Translations under genes and position numbers: made by a program
Assembly (NCBI GenBank): GCA_029532625.1
Contig: JARFXM010000005.1
Location: forward strand, 868,001-932,000
Source: Lomentospora prolificans
Lineage: Eukaryota; Ascomycota; Sordariomycetes; Microascales; Microascaceae
Length of the DNA: 64,000 nucleotides
Reading direction: 5' to 3'
In this document: piece by piece, positions 20,950-32,600 of the stretch
How the letters are laid out: each line of letters begins with the position of its first letter
How positions within the stretch are numbered: position 1 is the first letter of the stretch
The notes under the pieces: model-generated
What the model was told of the DNA's origin: nothing
Databases searched by the model: none
What the model saw: the letters and a program-made list of their open reading frames with translations, nothing else

Positions 20950-23900
20950 ATGGACGGCTATCCTCTAGGGAGCCTTGATCCTAGTGTGCCCTTCTTGGTT
21001 GCATCTGGCCTGTTAGATGTGCCGTCGGATGGCCAAATTGAGGAAAGGGATGCAGATACTCTCCACACTGTCTTGAGCTCAGATGTTCCTAGCCTCTCGG
21101 GGAAGAATGCTGAGGTGCTTCACCGCTACCTCGCGAGCATCGACGCTACACAACCCCCCTGGACATTTGGGGATAAGAAGCAGCCATACAGATTCCGTGT
21201 TGAGTCTGTCGGGAGGGTAATAGAAACAGCTATCGAGTCTATTAAACCGTTGCTAACTCCACTCTACGTAGTCCTATGCCCTTCCACCTCGACATGCTAC
21301 TCTCCCGGAAAATATAGAGAAGCCCGAAACCGAAATTGTGCTACACTCGCCGCTCTCTCCTCTCAGCCCCTCATCAAAACTCTACCCAGATGGCCTCATT
21401 AACCCCGAATGGCTTCGGAAGCACCAGGACCTCGTCCCCAGCATATACTTATGCTTCTACACTCTTACCTCTGACCAGAGCCGCGCAACATTGCTCGACA
21501 ACCAGCTCAAAACGGACATAAATGCTATCAAGGCCGAAATTGCAAGATCCGGCTATAAGACGAAACTAGCCGTCGCGCTGATGAGCGACACTGCTCCTTT
21601 GCCGCAATCAATGACTCAAGGCATACAGGAGCGTCTGGAGAATATCCGCAAGGGGACTGGACTGGATACGGGAAGGTCGATTTTCTACATTGCGCCTCGC
21701 GAGTCTCCCGATGAACTCACGGAAGCGGCTGATACTATCCTCACTGCACTATATCCCCAGTCTGTAGAATATTATCGAGACCTTGGCAGACATGCGAGGA
21801 AGAAGAGGAGCCGAGGTATCACGCCTCAACCTACTATCCCCCCGACCTCCGGCACATCCCAAACCCTATCTCTCTCGGGCTGGCAGGTAAGATACGACTT
21901 CAAGACTGCCGTATTTTCCGAGTTTCGACAGGAAATAGACGCTGCCATGCGAGCATACGAACAAGCATATGATGGTCTCCTTAGTGAGGATGTTTGGGAT
22001 CTCATACCGAGCTGGAGTCCTAGGTGGAATGAAGCTCGTCTCCTCTCTGACATCATTGCTGTCCGTGTCCTGCGTTGCTTCCTCTGGAATGAACAGCCTT
22101 CTATGGCAGTTTCGAGGTGGCAGGCCCACCGCGATCGGATCGGCCAGTTCGTCGACCATCGTGGCCGGGGTACCAGTAATTACGGCTGGAAGGCGTGGGA
22201 AACCCGCTGGTCCTTAGTAATGGCGAATCTCATGGAGAGGATAGAAATTGCCGCTCTTAACCCCTCTACGGGTCTGCTCTTCCTACAACCCGAAAAAGGC
22301 GTCCCACGAGAACGCCTCTATCCCTGGGAACTCCTGCATCACACGGGCTACTGGTACCGACAGGCTGCATGGCATACTGCCGCAAGACGGGCGCTCGCCT
22401 ATCATATGCCTGAAGATGCCCGTCAACCGCCCGCCAATCCCTCAACTGACGCTCCCGCCAACGCTGGCTATTCCTATGATACCTATATGTGTCCAGAACC
22501 CTGGGAAGAGTTTCCGATAGATAAGCCAGGTGTGGATTATTCTCAACTAATAATCGACTGCTTAATGGCTGCGAGAGGCCAGTTTCACGCCCGGGGGCAA
22601 AATCGCTTGGTCGCTGAGGTGTCTCTTGAATGCGCAAGGGAGTCAGCAAAGTTGGAACAGTGGGAAGACGTAATAGCTCTGCTGCGGCCGGTCTGGGAGG
22701 ATATGCCTTTCCGAAAAGAAGGGTGGACGGACATTGTCGAAGATGTAAACTGGACGCTAAGAGCAGCCGCCGTCGAAAAGGGACTTGGAGACCTGGTTCT
22801 CGCAATTGACTGGGAACTACTCCACAAAAGTGAGTACTGCTTCTACAACGTATCTTCCGGCTTTGGTTGCTAACGACACCCTAGGGTTCACAAGGCGAAA
22901 GAACTGGACTTACGACCTATCTAAATCCCTTGAAGGCGTCACACTCACTTCTAAGCCATGCGCAAGCCTTGCTGATGACACTATTTCGTCTTTTCTCTCT
23001 GCCTCGTTCGCTTTCAGGGCAGGCGAGGGCAAAGCTGGTGAGGCAGCTTTAGCACAACTCATCATCACGTCAGACGCATTTAAGGACTCTTCTCCTGTTC
23101 AGATATCATCATTGAAGGTTGAATTCGAAGGCAGCTTAAAAACCATATGGTTGACACATGATACAGAAGCCTCTGGCACTCCTGTTGTTAAGCGGAATAC
23201 TATTGTGACAAAGGTCCCACTCAAGGAACAAAAAAGCGAGACGGAAACTGAGGGAGATGACGATGATGATTCTGGGGAGCCCACCAAACTTTGCGGCTCC
23301 GCAGACCTCGTGCTGGGTGCTGGACAATGCAGGGTTTACGACCTTGCCATTCCTCTACGCGAGCCCGGAGAAGCTCGTGCATCGTCAGTCCTGATATCTC
23401 TCGACACTGAGAAATTTAGACTGGACTATAGCATTGCGTTCCCTGAGGTGAGCACCGGAAATGTCTGGGTTGAGCCATCCGGTTATAGGAGGACTATGGG
23501 TAGGCTGGACCCCCGGTCAATTCAAGTGCAGCCTCGCCCACCCAAGATGGACATTAAGCTTGTTGGGGCTTTAGAGCAATACTACGCCAACGAAGCGATT
23601 ACTTTGGACTTCGAGGTTGAGAACGCGGAAGATGAGGACGCTATTGCCAAGCTCGATATTCACGCATTTGGAGAACAGGTGCCTGCGGCCAAAGTCAAAG
23701 TATTGGAGCTTCCCGAGATTGTCTCGCCCATGAACGCGGAAGCCTCGAAGCTTGCGGGCGTGAGCGTCGGGACGATAAAGAAGGGCGAGAAAGCCACGGC
23801 CCGAGTAGTTCTGGACGAGGTATCGCAGCCGATGTCTATAGAATTCAGTGTCAGGGCATCGTACCACCTAGCTTCGGACCCGGGGACTCGTATCTTACAG

Positions 23901-24773
23901 AAGGAATCATTTACTGTCAAGATTGTCAGCCCATTCGAGGCCAATTACGAGTTGGTCCCCCGGCTGCACTTGGATCCGTGGCCGAGCCTCTTCGACCCAG
24001 ACACAATACAGGACCTTCCTGATGAAGAAGAAGCCTCCACGAAACCGGCTCTTGGGCTGGCTCAAAAGTGGTGTCTCATGTGCCACTACGCGTCGTTTGC
24101 GACAGAGGAACTGCTTGTTGTCGAACTTGATGCGCAGATAACCTCGAATAGTCCAGGCATAAGATGCGTGAGCAAGGGAAAGCAAGCACTGCCGGGAGAC
24201 GGCTTGGAAATACAGCCGCGCGGGATGAAAATCGCTGAGTTTGATATTATGGTACAAAAGCTTAGCCTTGACGACCGCAGCTCGGCGCGGGTTGAAGTCG
24301 CGTTCATGATCAAATGGAAACGGCCCAATAGCTCCGTCGTCAATACGACAACGATGCTCGTCCCTCCCTACACGGTCCTGAGCACGGAACCCCGCGTTCT
24401 TGCGTCACTATCCGAGCCGCAGCTATCCGCCAAGGAGGCCTCGGAAGTTGACGGGCTCGTCAACCTCGACATCACCATCGAGAACCCTTCCAGTCACTTC
24501 CTCACTTTCGGGTTGACGATGGAGCCGAGCGACGAGTTCGCCTTTTCGGGCTCCAAGAAGACGACGGTCCATGTACTTCCTGTATCGCGACGTACGACAA
24601 CCTACCGCCTATTGCCACTTGTGAGAGGCGCCTTTATACGACCGGGTCTAACGGTGAGGGACAAGTATTTCCAGAAGGTGCTGAGGATCATTCCAACAGA
24701 AGGGATGAAGGCCGACAAGGAAGGGTTATTAGTGTGGATTCCAGATGACGAGGACGAGACGGACGAAGCGTGA
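20950..24773 (+). CDS. TRAPPC11 / foie-gras and gryzun-domain trafficking protein
   Basis: Three plus-strand exons, 20950-21216, 21272-22829 and 22885-24773, give 1237 aa, close to the size of animal TRAPPC11. The foie-gras region includes LINPEWLRKHQDLVPS, RWNEARLLSDIIAVRVLRCF, NYGWKAWETRWSLVMANLM and HHTGYWYRQAAWHTAARR. The C-terminal half is beta-rich, with VQPRPPKMDIKLVGALEQYY and WVEPSGYRR, as in the gryzun/adaptin-like part, and ends in the acidic PDDEDETDEA. TRAPPC11 acts in the TRAPP III tether in ER-Golgi transport and autophagy; that role is inferred by family. Both introns have canonical ends (GTAATA...TAG, GTGAGT...GCTAACG...TAG) and keep the frame. It converges with the hydrolase gene, leaving only 188 nt between stop codons. 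Confidence 0.9.
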
Positions 24774-24961
24774 TTTAGTGATGGTCTTAGTCTTGGTTCT
24801 TGTTGTATAATGACAGTAGAGAGCAGGCATTGCATGGTAGATATACTCTAACATTTCCAAACGTAGTCTATACCTCTATTCTAGGTGCTAATACGTGCAG
24901 CTTCCTCAGCCATCAGCGGCCCAATCGGATATAATGAGATATTAGCATGGAGAAAAAGCTC

Positions 24962-26514
24962 CTAAATCTTAGCCTTAGGTTTCCTTGGAGGAACGCCAAG
25001 ACGCGTGCCCCACTCCTCATCCAAGACGGTCTTCTCCTTCAAGCTCTTCGCCTTCCACTCTTCAAACTCCTTCGCCTCACCCTCCTTCCACCTCGTGATT
25101 TCCTGAGAAATCCACTCGGCGCCCAAGCGCGCGCAATCGCCGGGGTTCTCCATAGGCACGAGGTGGCCCTGCTCGGGAAGGATGACCTGCCTCACGCGGC
25201 CGTACAGGACGCCTCCGCTGCCTCCGACCCCGGCGCCGGTCGTTCGGAGACGGTTGCTTAAGCTGGGCGGGTGGGAGAGGTTACTCTTGCCTCCGAGGAC
25301 GTAAAGGACGGATGGGCGGATGCTGGGGACCCTCGAGAGGGTAAGAGAGGGTTCGGGGCGATAGAAGGGGTAGACGGGAAAATTCTTCTCAATGTCCAGC
25401 TCGGGGGCCTTGGTCCTATCGACGAGCTTCTCGCCGCTGGGGTCGAAGGCGGACCACGTGGGCCTCAAGAAGGTGAAGACTTCCTGGTGCTTGGTGGTGG
25501 TGAGGGTGACTTCCTTTGACTTGCCGGGGGCGACGTCGGTGAGGCCGTGGTTCACCCAGGCTTGGAGGACGCGAGGGTCCCAGGTCTGGTAGAAAGGGCT
25601 CTTGGCGAAGGACTTGGCGGCGTCCTCGCGGGAGGGCCAGACGTCGCGGCGGCGGAAGGAGTGGGCGGCGGGGCTCTCGTTGAGGGGCCCCGGGGTGGAG
25701 GCGTAGGGAGAGATGACGGGGTCGAGGAGGATGAGGGAGGTGAGGAGGCGGGGGTTGGAGTAGGCGAGGTTGGTGAGGGCGGCTCCGCCGAAAGAGTGGG
25801 AGATGCCGACTATGGGCATTGGGGGGCGGAGGTGGTTGATTACTTGGTTGATGTCGCGGGAGTAGTCGAGCCAGCCGGCTGTGGAGGGGCAAGGGGTTCT
25901 TCATGTTAGCCTTTCTTTTGATTATTCATGAGATGGGATGAGAGACGAGTGAAGCTGAGTGAGGCGGGTTAGGGGGAGAGGGGAATTGCAGGCGGAGGAG
26001 GCTGGTGCTGGTGCGCGGCCGGAGGAAAAGTCGACGGGGAGGACACTCACGATCGTTGCCGAGCTTTGAGGCGTTGAGGATGCTAGACTGTCCCTGCCAT
26101 GCCGCATCGCAGATGATGATGCTCCGTATGCGGAAGCCAAAGTTCTTAGACTCTCGGTGCAAATCCTCCCAAAGGGGCTCATACAATTCCTTTTTTTTTT
26201 TTTCCTAAATGTTAGCCTCATTCTTATCAAGCCTCCTCGTGTTCGTAGGCGCGGTGAAGCCACGCCAGAGGAAATGCAGAGCGCATCGAGACATCATCCG
26301 GTCTCGGCTGGGGCAAACCCACCTTGGGGAAGCCGTTGGCATGGGCACCTAGGATCGTCACATCGCCTGGCTGCGGGTTCTGGTTGTCCTTGGGAATATA
26401 CTCCTTGACGGCCAAATACAGCACATCATTTTGCGAATTGGCCAGCGCATGCGGGTACTCGCGGATATGCTGGCCAGGCACCTTGTGCTCCTTGACGATG
26501 AACGCCGAAGACAT
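24962..26514 (-). CDS. LPX1/AKT2-like alpha/beta hydrolase with a likely peroxisomal signal
   Basis: Three minus-strand exons: 26514-26323, then an exon starting at 26204 or 26189 and ending at 26051, then 25878-24962. The protein is 420 or 415 aa. It resembles the fungal family of yeast peroxisomal lipase Lpx1 and the AK/AF-toxin cluster AKT2-type hydrolases: LYEPLWEDLHRESKNFGF, IRSIIICDAAWQGQS, LGND, and the nucleophile elbow ISHSFGG, where Ser replaces the usual first Gly of G-x-S-x-G. An acidic residue and the LPEQGHLVPMENP histidine motif complete the triad. The C-terminus ends AKI, a PTS1-type tripeptide, so peroxisomal matrix location is expected. No toxin cluster genes are nearby, so a housekeeping or accessory lipid hydrolase is the more likely role. 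The acceptor of intron 1 is ambiguous because an A13 tract covers it. Confidence 0.85.
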
Positions 26515-27540
26515 GTTCAGGGACCGAACTGCCGGACTACCCACTACTTTTGGAAAGGGAGATATGAATAAGAATAGAGCTGCACCGTGCCCTCTGCCGA
26601 GAGTCAGATTTTCCGAATAAAAATCAAAGGTTGTCTATAGATCAAAGTGATACAAGAGAGTACGAGAGAATACCCAAGGAAAGTTGGAGGTGAGGTGAGG
26701 TGAGGTATATGAAACAGTCAATTTGATGCAATTCCCGAGCCGGTTCGATGATGGTTTCCCCGGATCGATATTAGAGCCAGCCTGGTATTTGGCGCTTCGC
26801 TTCGGTTGGGCCTCGCCTCGCCCGTCCCTCGTTTAGTGGATCGGGCGGACCTGAGCCAGCGCGCTACGACGCTGGTGTTGCCGAGGCTCGTGGAAGCAGG
26901 TTGAGTGCTGGTGCGATGGGAGCGCGGCATTTGACGTCGGATTCATCATGGATTGGTTGAGGTCTTGCTTAATAACCAGCTGCACAGGCAAATTGCCAGG
27001 CCAGCAAGACAACCAGGCGCCACACACTCACTTGACCAGTCTCGGCCTGTTCGGCATTTGCATCCAGGAATAGGTCCAATGCCAGCCAGCGACAGATCAG
27101 GGCCCCTCAACGTCTGGCGTACCTTTCTTCCTGGATGACCAAGACCGTCAAGTTGACGATACAGTTAGCCTAGTCTATCGGACGAGTATAAGGGTCTATG
27201 TTGTGGGAGCGCTGGACATACGCTTGCGCTGGCCCATTGAACCTGTTGTGGGGGGGTTGCCAGGCTCTCTTAAAATAGTTGACCGCCAGCTGGCATCCAC
27301 ATCGAGGCTTGAGGAGAATACTGCCCCTCATTATTGGGTGGCAGAATCACAGTCTTGCGCGGCAGCCTGGCCTTGTCCCCCTCCTATCACGACCACCTCT
27401 TGGCCCTCATTTTACTGATTAAATATTTTTCATCCGTAGATACTAGTAGTGTCGCCGTTCAGTACACCTCTTCCTTGTCGGGTACAAGTGCGAATTCTTG
27501 CTTGCCACATAGTGAATAGCCGCATTGCAGGAATATGGCC
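26515..27540. other. Intergenic upstream of the hydrolase
   Basis: This is the hydrolase promoter side. A short GGTGA tandem repeat occurs at about 26689-26704. No gene is recognised. Confidence 0.5.
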
Positions 27541-28063
27541 TGTTCGACTTCGAACAATATCGAAAATGCCATGGCGAATAATTCAACCGTCATTGTCGGA
27601 AACGTGTTTACAGGGCAATTGACGGGTATTCCAAGAACTGCCCACCTGAGTGGACTACTCTAGTGCACGTTATATCAAATGTATGGGCTCTTGGCGCCAT
27701 TAGGAACCATTTGGCCAAGGGTTCAGGTTCCAGGAGCTATCAAGGCCATGGATCAGCCTGGCCAGCCACCGCTACCATCGCTTGCTGCAAAGCTGGCTAC
27801 TGCCGAAAAGACGCAATGCTAAGCTATTTATGGACGCAAAAGATTCCTCTGGCCGGACGCCGCTATTGTTGACTTCTTGGAATGGGCATGAGGATGTTGT
27901 CAAGCTCCTCCTTAATACAGGCAAGGTCGACATCGACTCAAAAGATGAATCTGGCCAGGCGCCGCTATTGTTGGCTTCTGGGAATGGGCATGAGGCCGTC
28001 GTCAAGCTCCTCCTTAATACAGGCAGGACCAGGAACGGGCATGAGGTCAATGTAAAGCCCTGA
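27541..28063 (+). pseudogene. Fragment of an ankyrin-repeat (NLR-like) gene
   Basis: In one frame, 27839-28030 encodes two nearly identical ankyrin repeats. The first reads KDSSGRTPLLLTSWNGHEDVV and the second KDESGQAPLLLASGNGHEAVV, each followed by KLLLNTG, with a 102 bp period. A truncated third begins at RNGHEVN and runs into a stop at 28061. Upstream, 27541-27660 in another frame gives STSNNIENAMANNSTVIVGN, which recalls the short linkers near the N-terminus of fungal NLR-type proteins. No NACHT or NB-ARC domain is present. It is read as a decayed remnant of a larger gene with high-identity ankyrin repeats; the NLR assignment is an inference from repeat style and the linker. Confidence 0.5.
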
Positions 28064-29698
28064 CGTCAATCGCCAGCTGTAGTATCAAGTGCTTTTCCTC
28101 GTCCCTTCTCGTCCTTTATCTGGCATCTCGTCTCTGATCTCTACTATCTTCTGGTTTACCTAGGGCCCTGACGCTCGCAAAATACAGGTAGCTCCTCGGT
28201 TGACGATGCGAATGATCCTGCTGCAAGCTTTTCAATGTCTCTTCATGTTGCTTATGGTTGGGAAATACGATTGCTTGTACCTCAGGTAGCGTCTCGTATG
28301 TTTCTGGAAGTCAAGTTATAGAGTGACGCATAAAATCGGAGGCATTAGAAAACAGCCAGCAGCATACTAGACCTTTCCACCTAATCCTTTGTCAACTACT
28401 GACCGTCGTCTCTTCAAAAGCAGTTTATTATTTTATCCTCAGCGCCGTAATTTTGGGCTATACTTGTCAGCCAAAGCGTGGTATCTCTCCGGAACGGCGC
28501 AAGCGTGGTAAGTTCAATGGACTTTTATCACTGAACCGTAATGGTGGCTTACACTACGCGGCCTAATAGTGGCCTAGAGCCTGGTTCTGCCTGGCACTCT
28601 CGCCAGCAGTGTGCAGTGCCAGCCTGGCGTGCTGAAGCTGGCTGGCTTATCGCCTCCTTGACATATCTTCTAAGTCGGTCGACGCATCAAACCGATAAGT
28701 CTCTAGGAGACTGCCGCTACTCAGCTCTCACTATATTGACTGCATCGGTCATTATGTCAGAGACATTCACCGTTTCACCCTGCCCACTTAAGCCGAAAGA
28801 CTGTATATCATGGGGCCCTCACAGCGGCATGGACCAGTTGAAAGCACAGCCAGCGTGCCAAATACAACCAGGACCTCCTTCACCTTGCTGGCTACAAGTA
28901 TAATCCGGCTCGTCCCTTTTTTTTTCTTTTTTTTTCTTCGCCTTCGCCGCCTTAACAGTGGCCCCAGACTTGCTCGCTGCCTGACCTGATCGTTTAAAGT
29001 CTGGCTGCACCCGTCATCGGTCTGTGTCCCAGCTTAGCCGCCGGCAAGTTTGACTGGTCAAAGAGGAGACGGAAGTTGGATTGGTTCTTTCCCGGCGATA
29101 CACGACTGGGAGCACTTGACGCCTCTGGGGCTAGACAGACTCCAGCCCTGGGGCCACAAAAGTCACTAGATCCGATTGTATACCCGCCGACTTTCCCGCC
29201 GTTCCTGCATATGGCTCTGTAGGTGCCGTGATAGCTTTAGCCATGGGATTGTCTAACGGTGAAGGCCAACAAGTCTCTGATCCCGTTTCTCAACTTCTTC
29301 ATCTCCGAACTAGGACCTTTGGCGTCGTATTCCTCTATTACCCCTGGCTGGGAGCCGTCGGGGATGTCGAAAACTACGAATATTGTACCGCGAACGGGAA
29401 AGCCAACATGGATCAGCAGGCAATGGTCGAGTTATGACAACTCACGGGATAAGTCCAAGCTCACGGGCTTGCTCGATTTGCCGGAGATGAGCCTTCTCGG
29501 CTCTTTTTGAATTACCAAGAGAGTGTCAGAAAATTCATCAAGCAGCATCAATTTACATTTATTCGAGAATAAGACATTTCTGTGGGGGTATCTTGTCGCT
29601 TGACTCCTCTGTCCCGGTCCTTCCCAACCCGCCTATCTTCACCAGTAATTCACTTATCTCATTTCCGCCAACTCTAACCCTCATCTAAGAGCAAATTA
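28064..29698. other. Intergenic, no gene recognised
   Basis: This lies between the ankyrin relic and the ATPase 3' end. It has T-rich runs at about 28915-28937 and no convincing frame. It could contain further decayed parts of the ankyrin gene that I cannot align. Confidence 0.45.
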
Positions 29699-32600
29699 TC
29701 ATGTCGTCTCCTCCCCAGGCACCTTGAACTTCCTCGCCCGAAACCCCACCCCGGGGATCCCCCACCTCAGCGCCAGACTGCTCAACACAACACTAATACT
29801 ACTCAGCGCCATCGCCAGTGCTGCCCACACAGGATCCAGCTTGATCCTCTCCCCGCCGCCAGTCCTAATGGGGTACAGAACGCCGGCCGCCACGGGAACG
29901 GCACACAGGTTGAAGACGCAAGCCCAGCCAAAGTTGAACATGATGCGGCGGAACACGGCGCGGCTGAGATCGATGAGCGTGACGACGGAGCGGAGGTCCG
30001 ACTTGACGAGGACGAAGTCGGCCGACGAGATAGCGATGTCGCTGCCGCTGCCGATGGCGATGCCGACGTCCGCCATGGTGAGCGCGGGCGAGTCGTTGAT
30101 GCCGTCGCCCACCATGGCCACGAGGGCGCGCTTCGTTGTCGACTCTTCGCCCTTGCGGCCCGCGCGCTGCTTGAGCGTCTTCTGGAGGTAGGTGATCTTG
30201 TCGGCCTTTTCGGATGGTAGCACGCCGGCGATGACGTTTGCTTCGTCAATACCGACGAGCCGCGCGACAGCCTTGGCCGTGAGCGCGTTGTCGCCGGAAA
30301 TCATCCAGACTTGCTTGCCGCTCTCCTTGAGCATGCGAATGATGGAGATTGCTTCAGGCCGGATGTTGTCCGAGATCGAGAGGGCTGCTCCAAGCCTCCA
30401 GGTGGATTCGGCACCGGGCGCCTTGGTGGCCACGAGGGCAATGGACTTGGCCTCGTTGCTCCACCGCTGGAGGAGACGGCCCACGTTTTCGGAAATGGCG
30501 ACGTCAAACTCGCGCATCAAACCCTCGTTTCCAACTAGCATATTCCACGGTTTCGTGGCGTCGCCCATGTGATATGTAGCTTTCATTCCCTTTCCAGGCA
30601 CCTCTTCGAGGTCGTCGACAGTGACTCTCTCGGTGCTTCGGGAAGCGCAGTAGGCCGCGATTGCCTTGGCAATAGGGTGACTGCTATTATCCTCAACGGC
30701 CTTGAGCGCGGCGAGTAGTTGGAGCGCCTCGTCATCATCGACCGTTTCGATATCGGGGTATATCACTGCGTCCGTAATCTTTGGCTCCCCGCCTCGTGTG
30801 AGTGTGCCGGTTTTGTCAAACACCACACAATCAATCTTGCTCGCCTTTTCGAACGCTTCACCTCCACCCTTTACCAAGATACCGTTCCTGGCTGCCAGCC
30901 CACCGCCAACAAAAATGGCAGTCGGCGCTGCGAGGGCCAAGCCGCAGGGGCAAGCGACAACGAAGACGGCAATGGCGAATTGAAGCGCAAAGGCAACCCA
31001 GCTCTCATCAGTAGCGACATCATCGGGGACCGCGCCAGTATACCCGACCGCGATCCATACCACCCAGGTAATAATGGCGAATAAGGTGATGACGGGGACA
31101 AAGTACGACGTCATGGTATCGGCAATTTGTTCCATCGGAGCGCGTTTCGTTTGGCCTTCCTGAACAATGTTGACAATTTGGTCAAGCATCGAAGTCCCAC
31201 CAACTCCAGTAATTTGGATTAAGATGGGGCTCTGTTTGTTGACTGTACCGGCGAACACCTCATCGCCGAGGGCCTTGGGAACAAGGCGGGCCTCACCCGT
31301 AAGACTCGATTCGTCAAACTTGGACTCACCCTTGACGACAACTCCGTCACCTGGTGGTGAAGCACCACTAGGTACTCGAACAAAATCACCAATCTCAAGC
31401 TTGTCAACGTCAACTGTACTATCGTGTTCCATTTCTTTGGTCTTTTCGACGAGGACCGCTGCGTTAGGTTTCAACTTTCGCAACATGTCGACCGCATCTC
31501 CGGTTTTAGACTTGCTGTATGACTCAATCAACCGGCCGCCGAGAATAAAAAGAGTGAGGAAGACGACGGTATCGAAGTACACGTCTTTGCCTTCAAAGTG
31601 ATGCGGGTTGCTAGCGGCGGCGTAAATCATCTGGATAACGGATGAAAAGTATGCGACGGTAGTACCCAAGCTAATGAGCATATTCATGCTCCCGAAAGTG
31701 GTAAATCGCCTGATTATAGGTGTCCTGCTCCCTGGCTTCCACATCGCTCTCACCTCTTTGAAAGATCTAACGTGGAAGACATCGGCGCCGAAGAAGTAGG
31801 TGATCGTGGCTAGAATGCATAGTGAAACTTGCATCCGCGAGAGTCCCGAGGTCCAAGGTTTCATGAAGAAGTGCGCCACGGGATCGTCGTGCGGGATTAG
31901 ACTCATGTAAACGATACCGATGATAAACGTTGGTATCGCCACGATGAATGTGAGAATTAGTCTTCGCATGAGCTGCATCTGATGTCTCCTGCGAATGATC
32001 TTGGCCCTCTCTTCCAAAGTAGGTGGGTGGTATATAGAGGCCTTGAATGATGGGTCGGCAGCTTCAATAGCGGAAAGGATATGACGAATTGTAAAGTTGG
32101 GGGCGTCTGGAACGTAGCTGATTTTAACAATAGGCGACTGAAGAGTTGCGGGAGTGACAATCTTGAGCTTCTTCTGGAACCCATCGAGAGACGCGGATAG
32201 ACGGTCAGGACACTGTTGACAGAACAATCCATCCACCCTGATCTCGACTGTTCTCTCCTCTCTCGTTTCTTGCTTCTTCTCAAGGTTCACAACTTGGTCC
32301 AGTGTTGCCTCGTAGCCCAGATCTTCGATGTTTTCAGCGATGTCTGCGGCTCTACCTTCCTCGACAAAGTCAACCGTGGCGCTATTGGACACAAGGTTCA
32401 CCACAACCTTGGATATCCATGGAACCTTGTTGAGTTCCTCTGTGATTGTATTTACGCAAACCGCGCAGGTCATTCCACCCACGGCAAAGGTAGCCCGCCA
32501 AACAGGACCATCGCCGGCAACAGCCACACTTTCGAGTTCGGAGACGGACGGCCTACCCGAGGTCGGTGTTGATATCCGGGAGCTGCCAGTTTCTGTCTCC

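Noticed and set aside
25547..25909. Gly/Glu/Val-rich plus-strand frame opposite the hydrolase
   Set aside because: It is a shadow of the GC-rich coding strand of the alpha/beta hydrolase exon 3.
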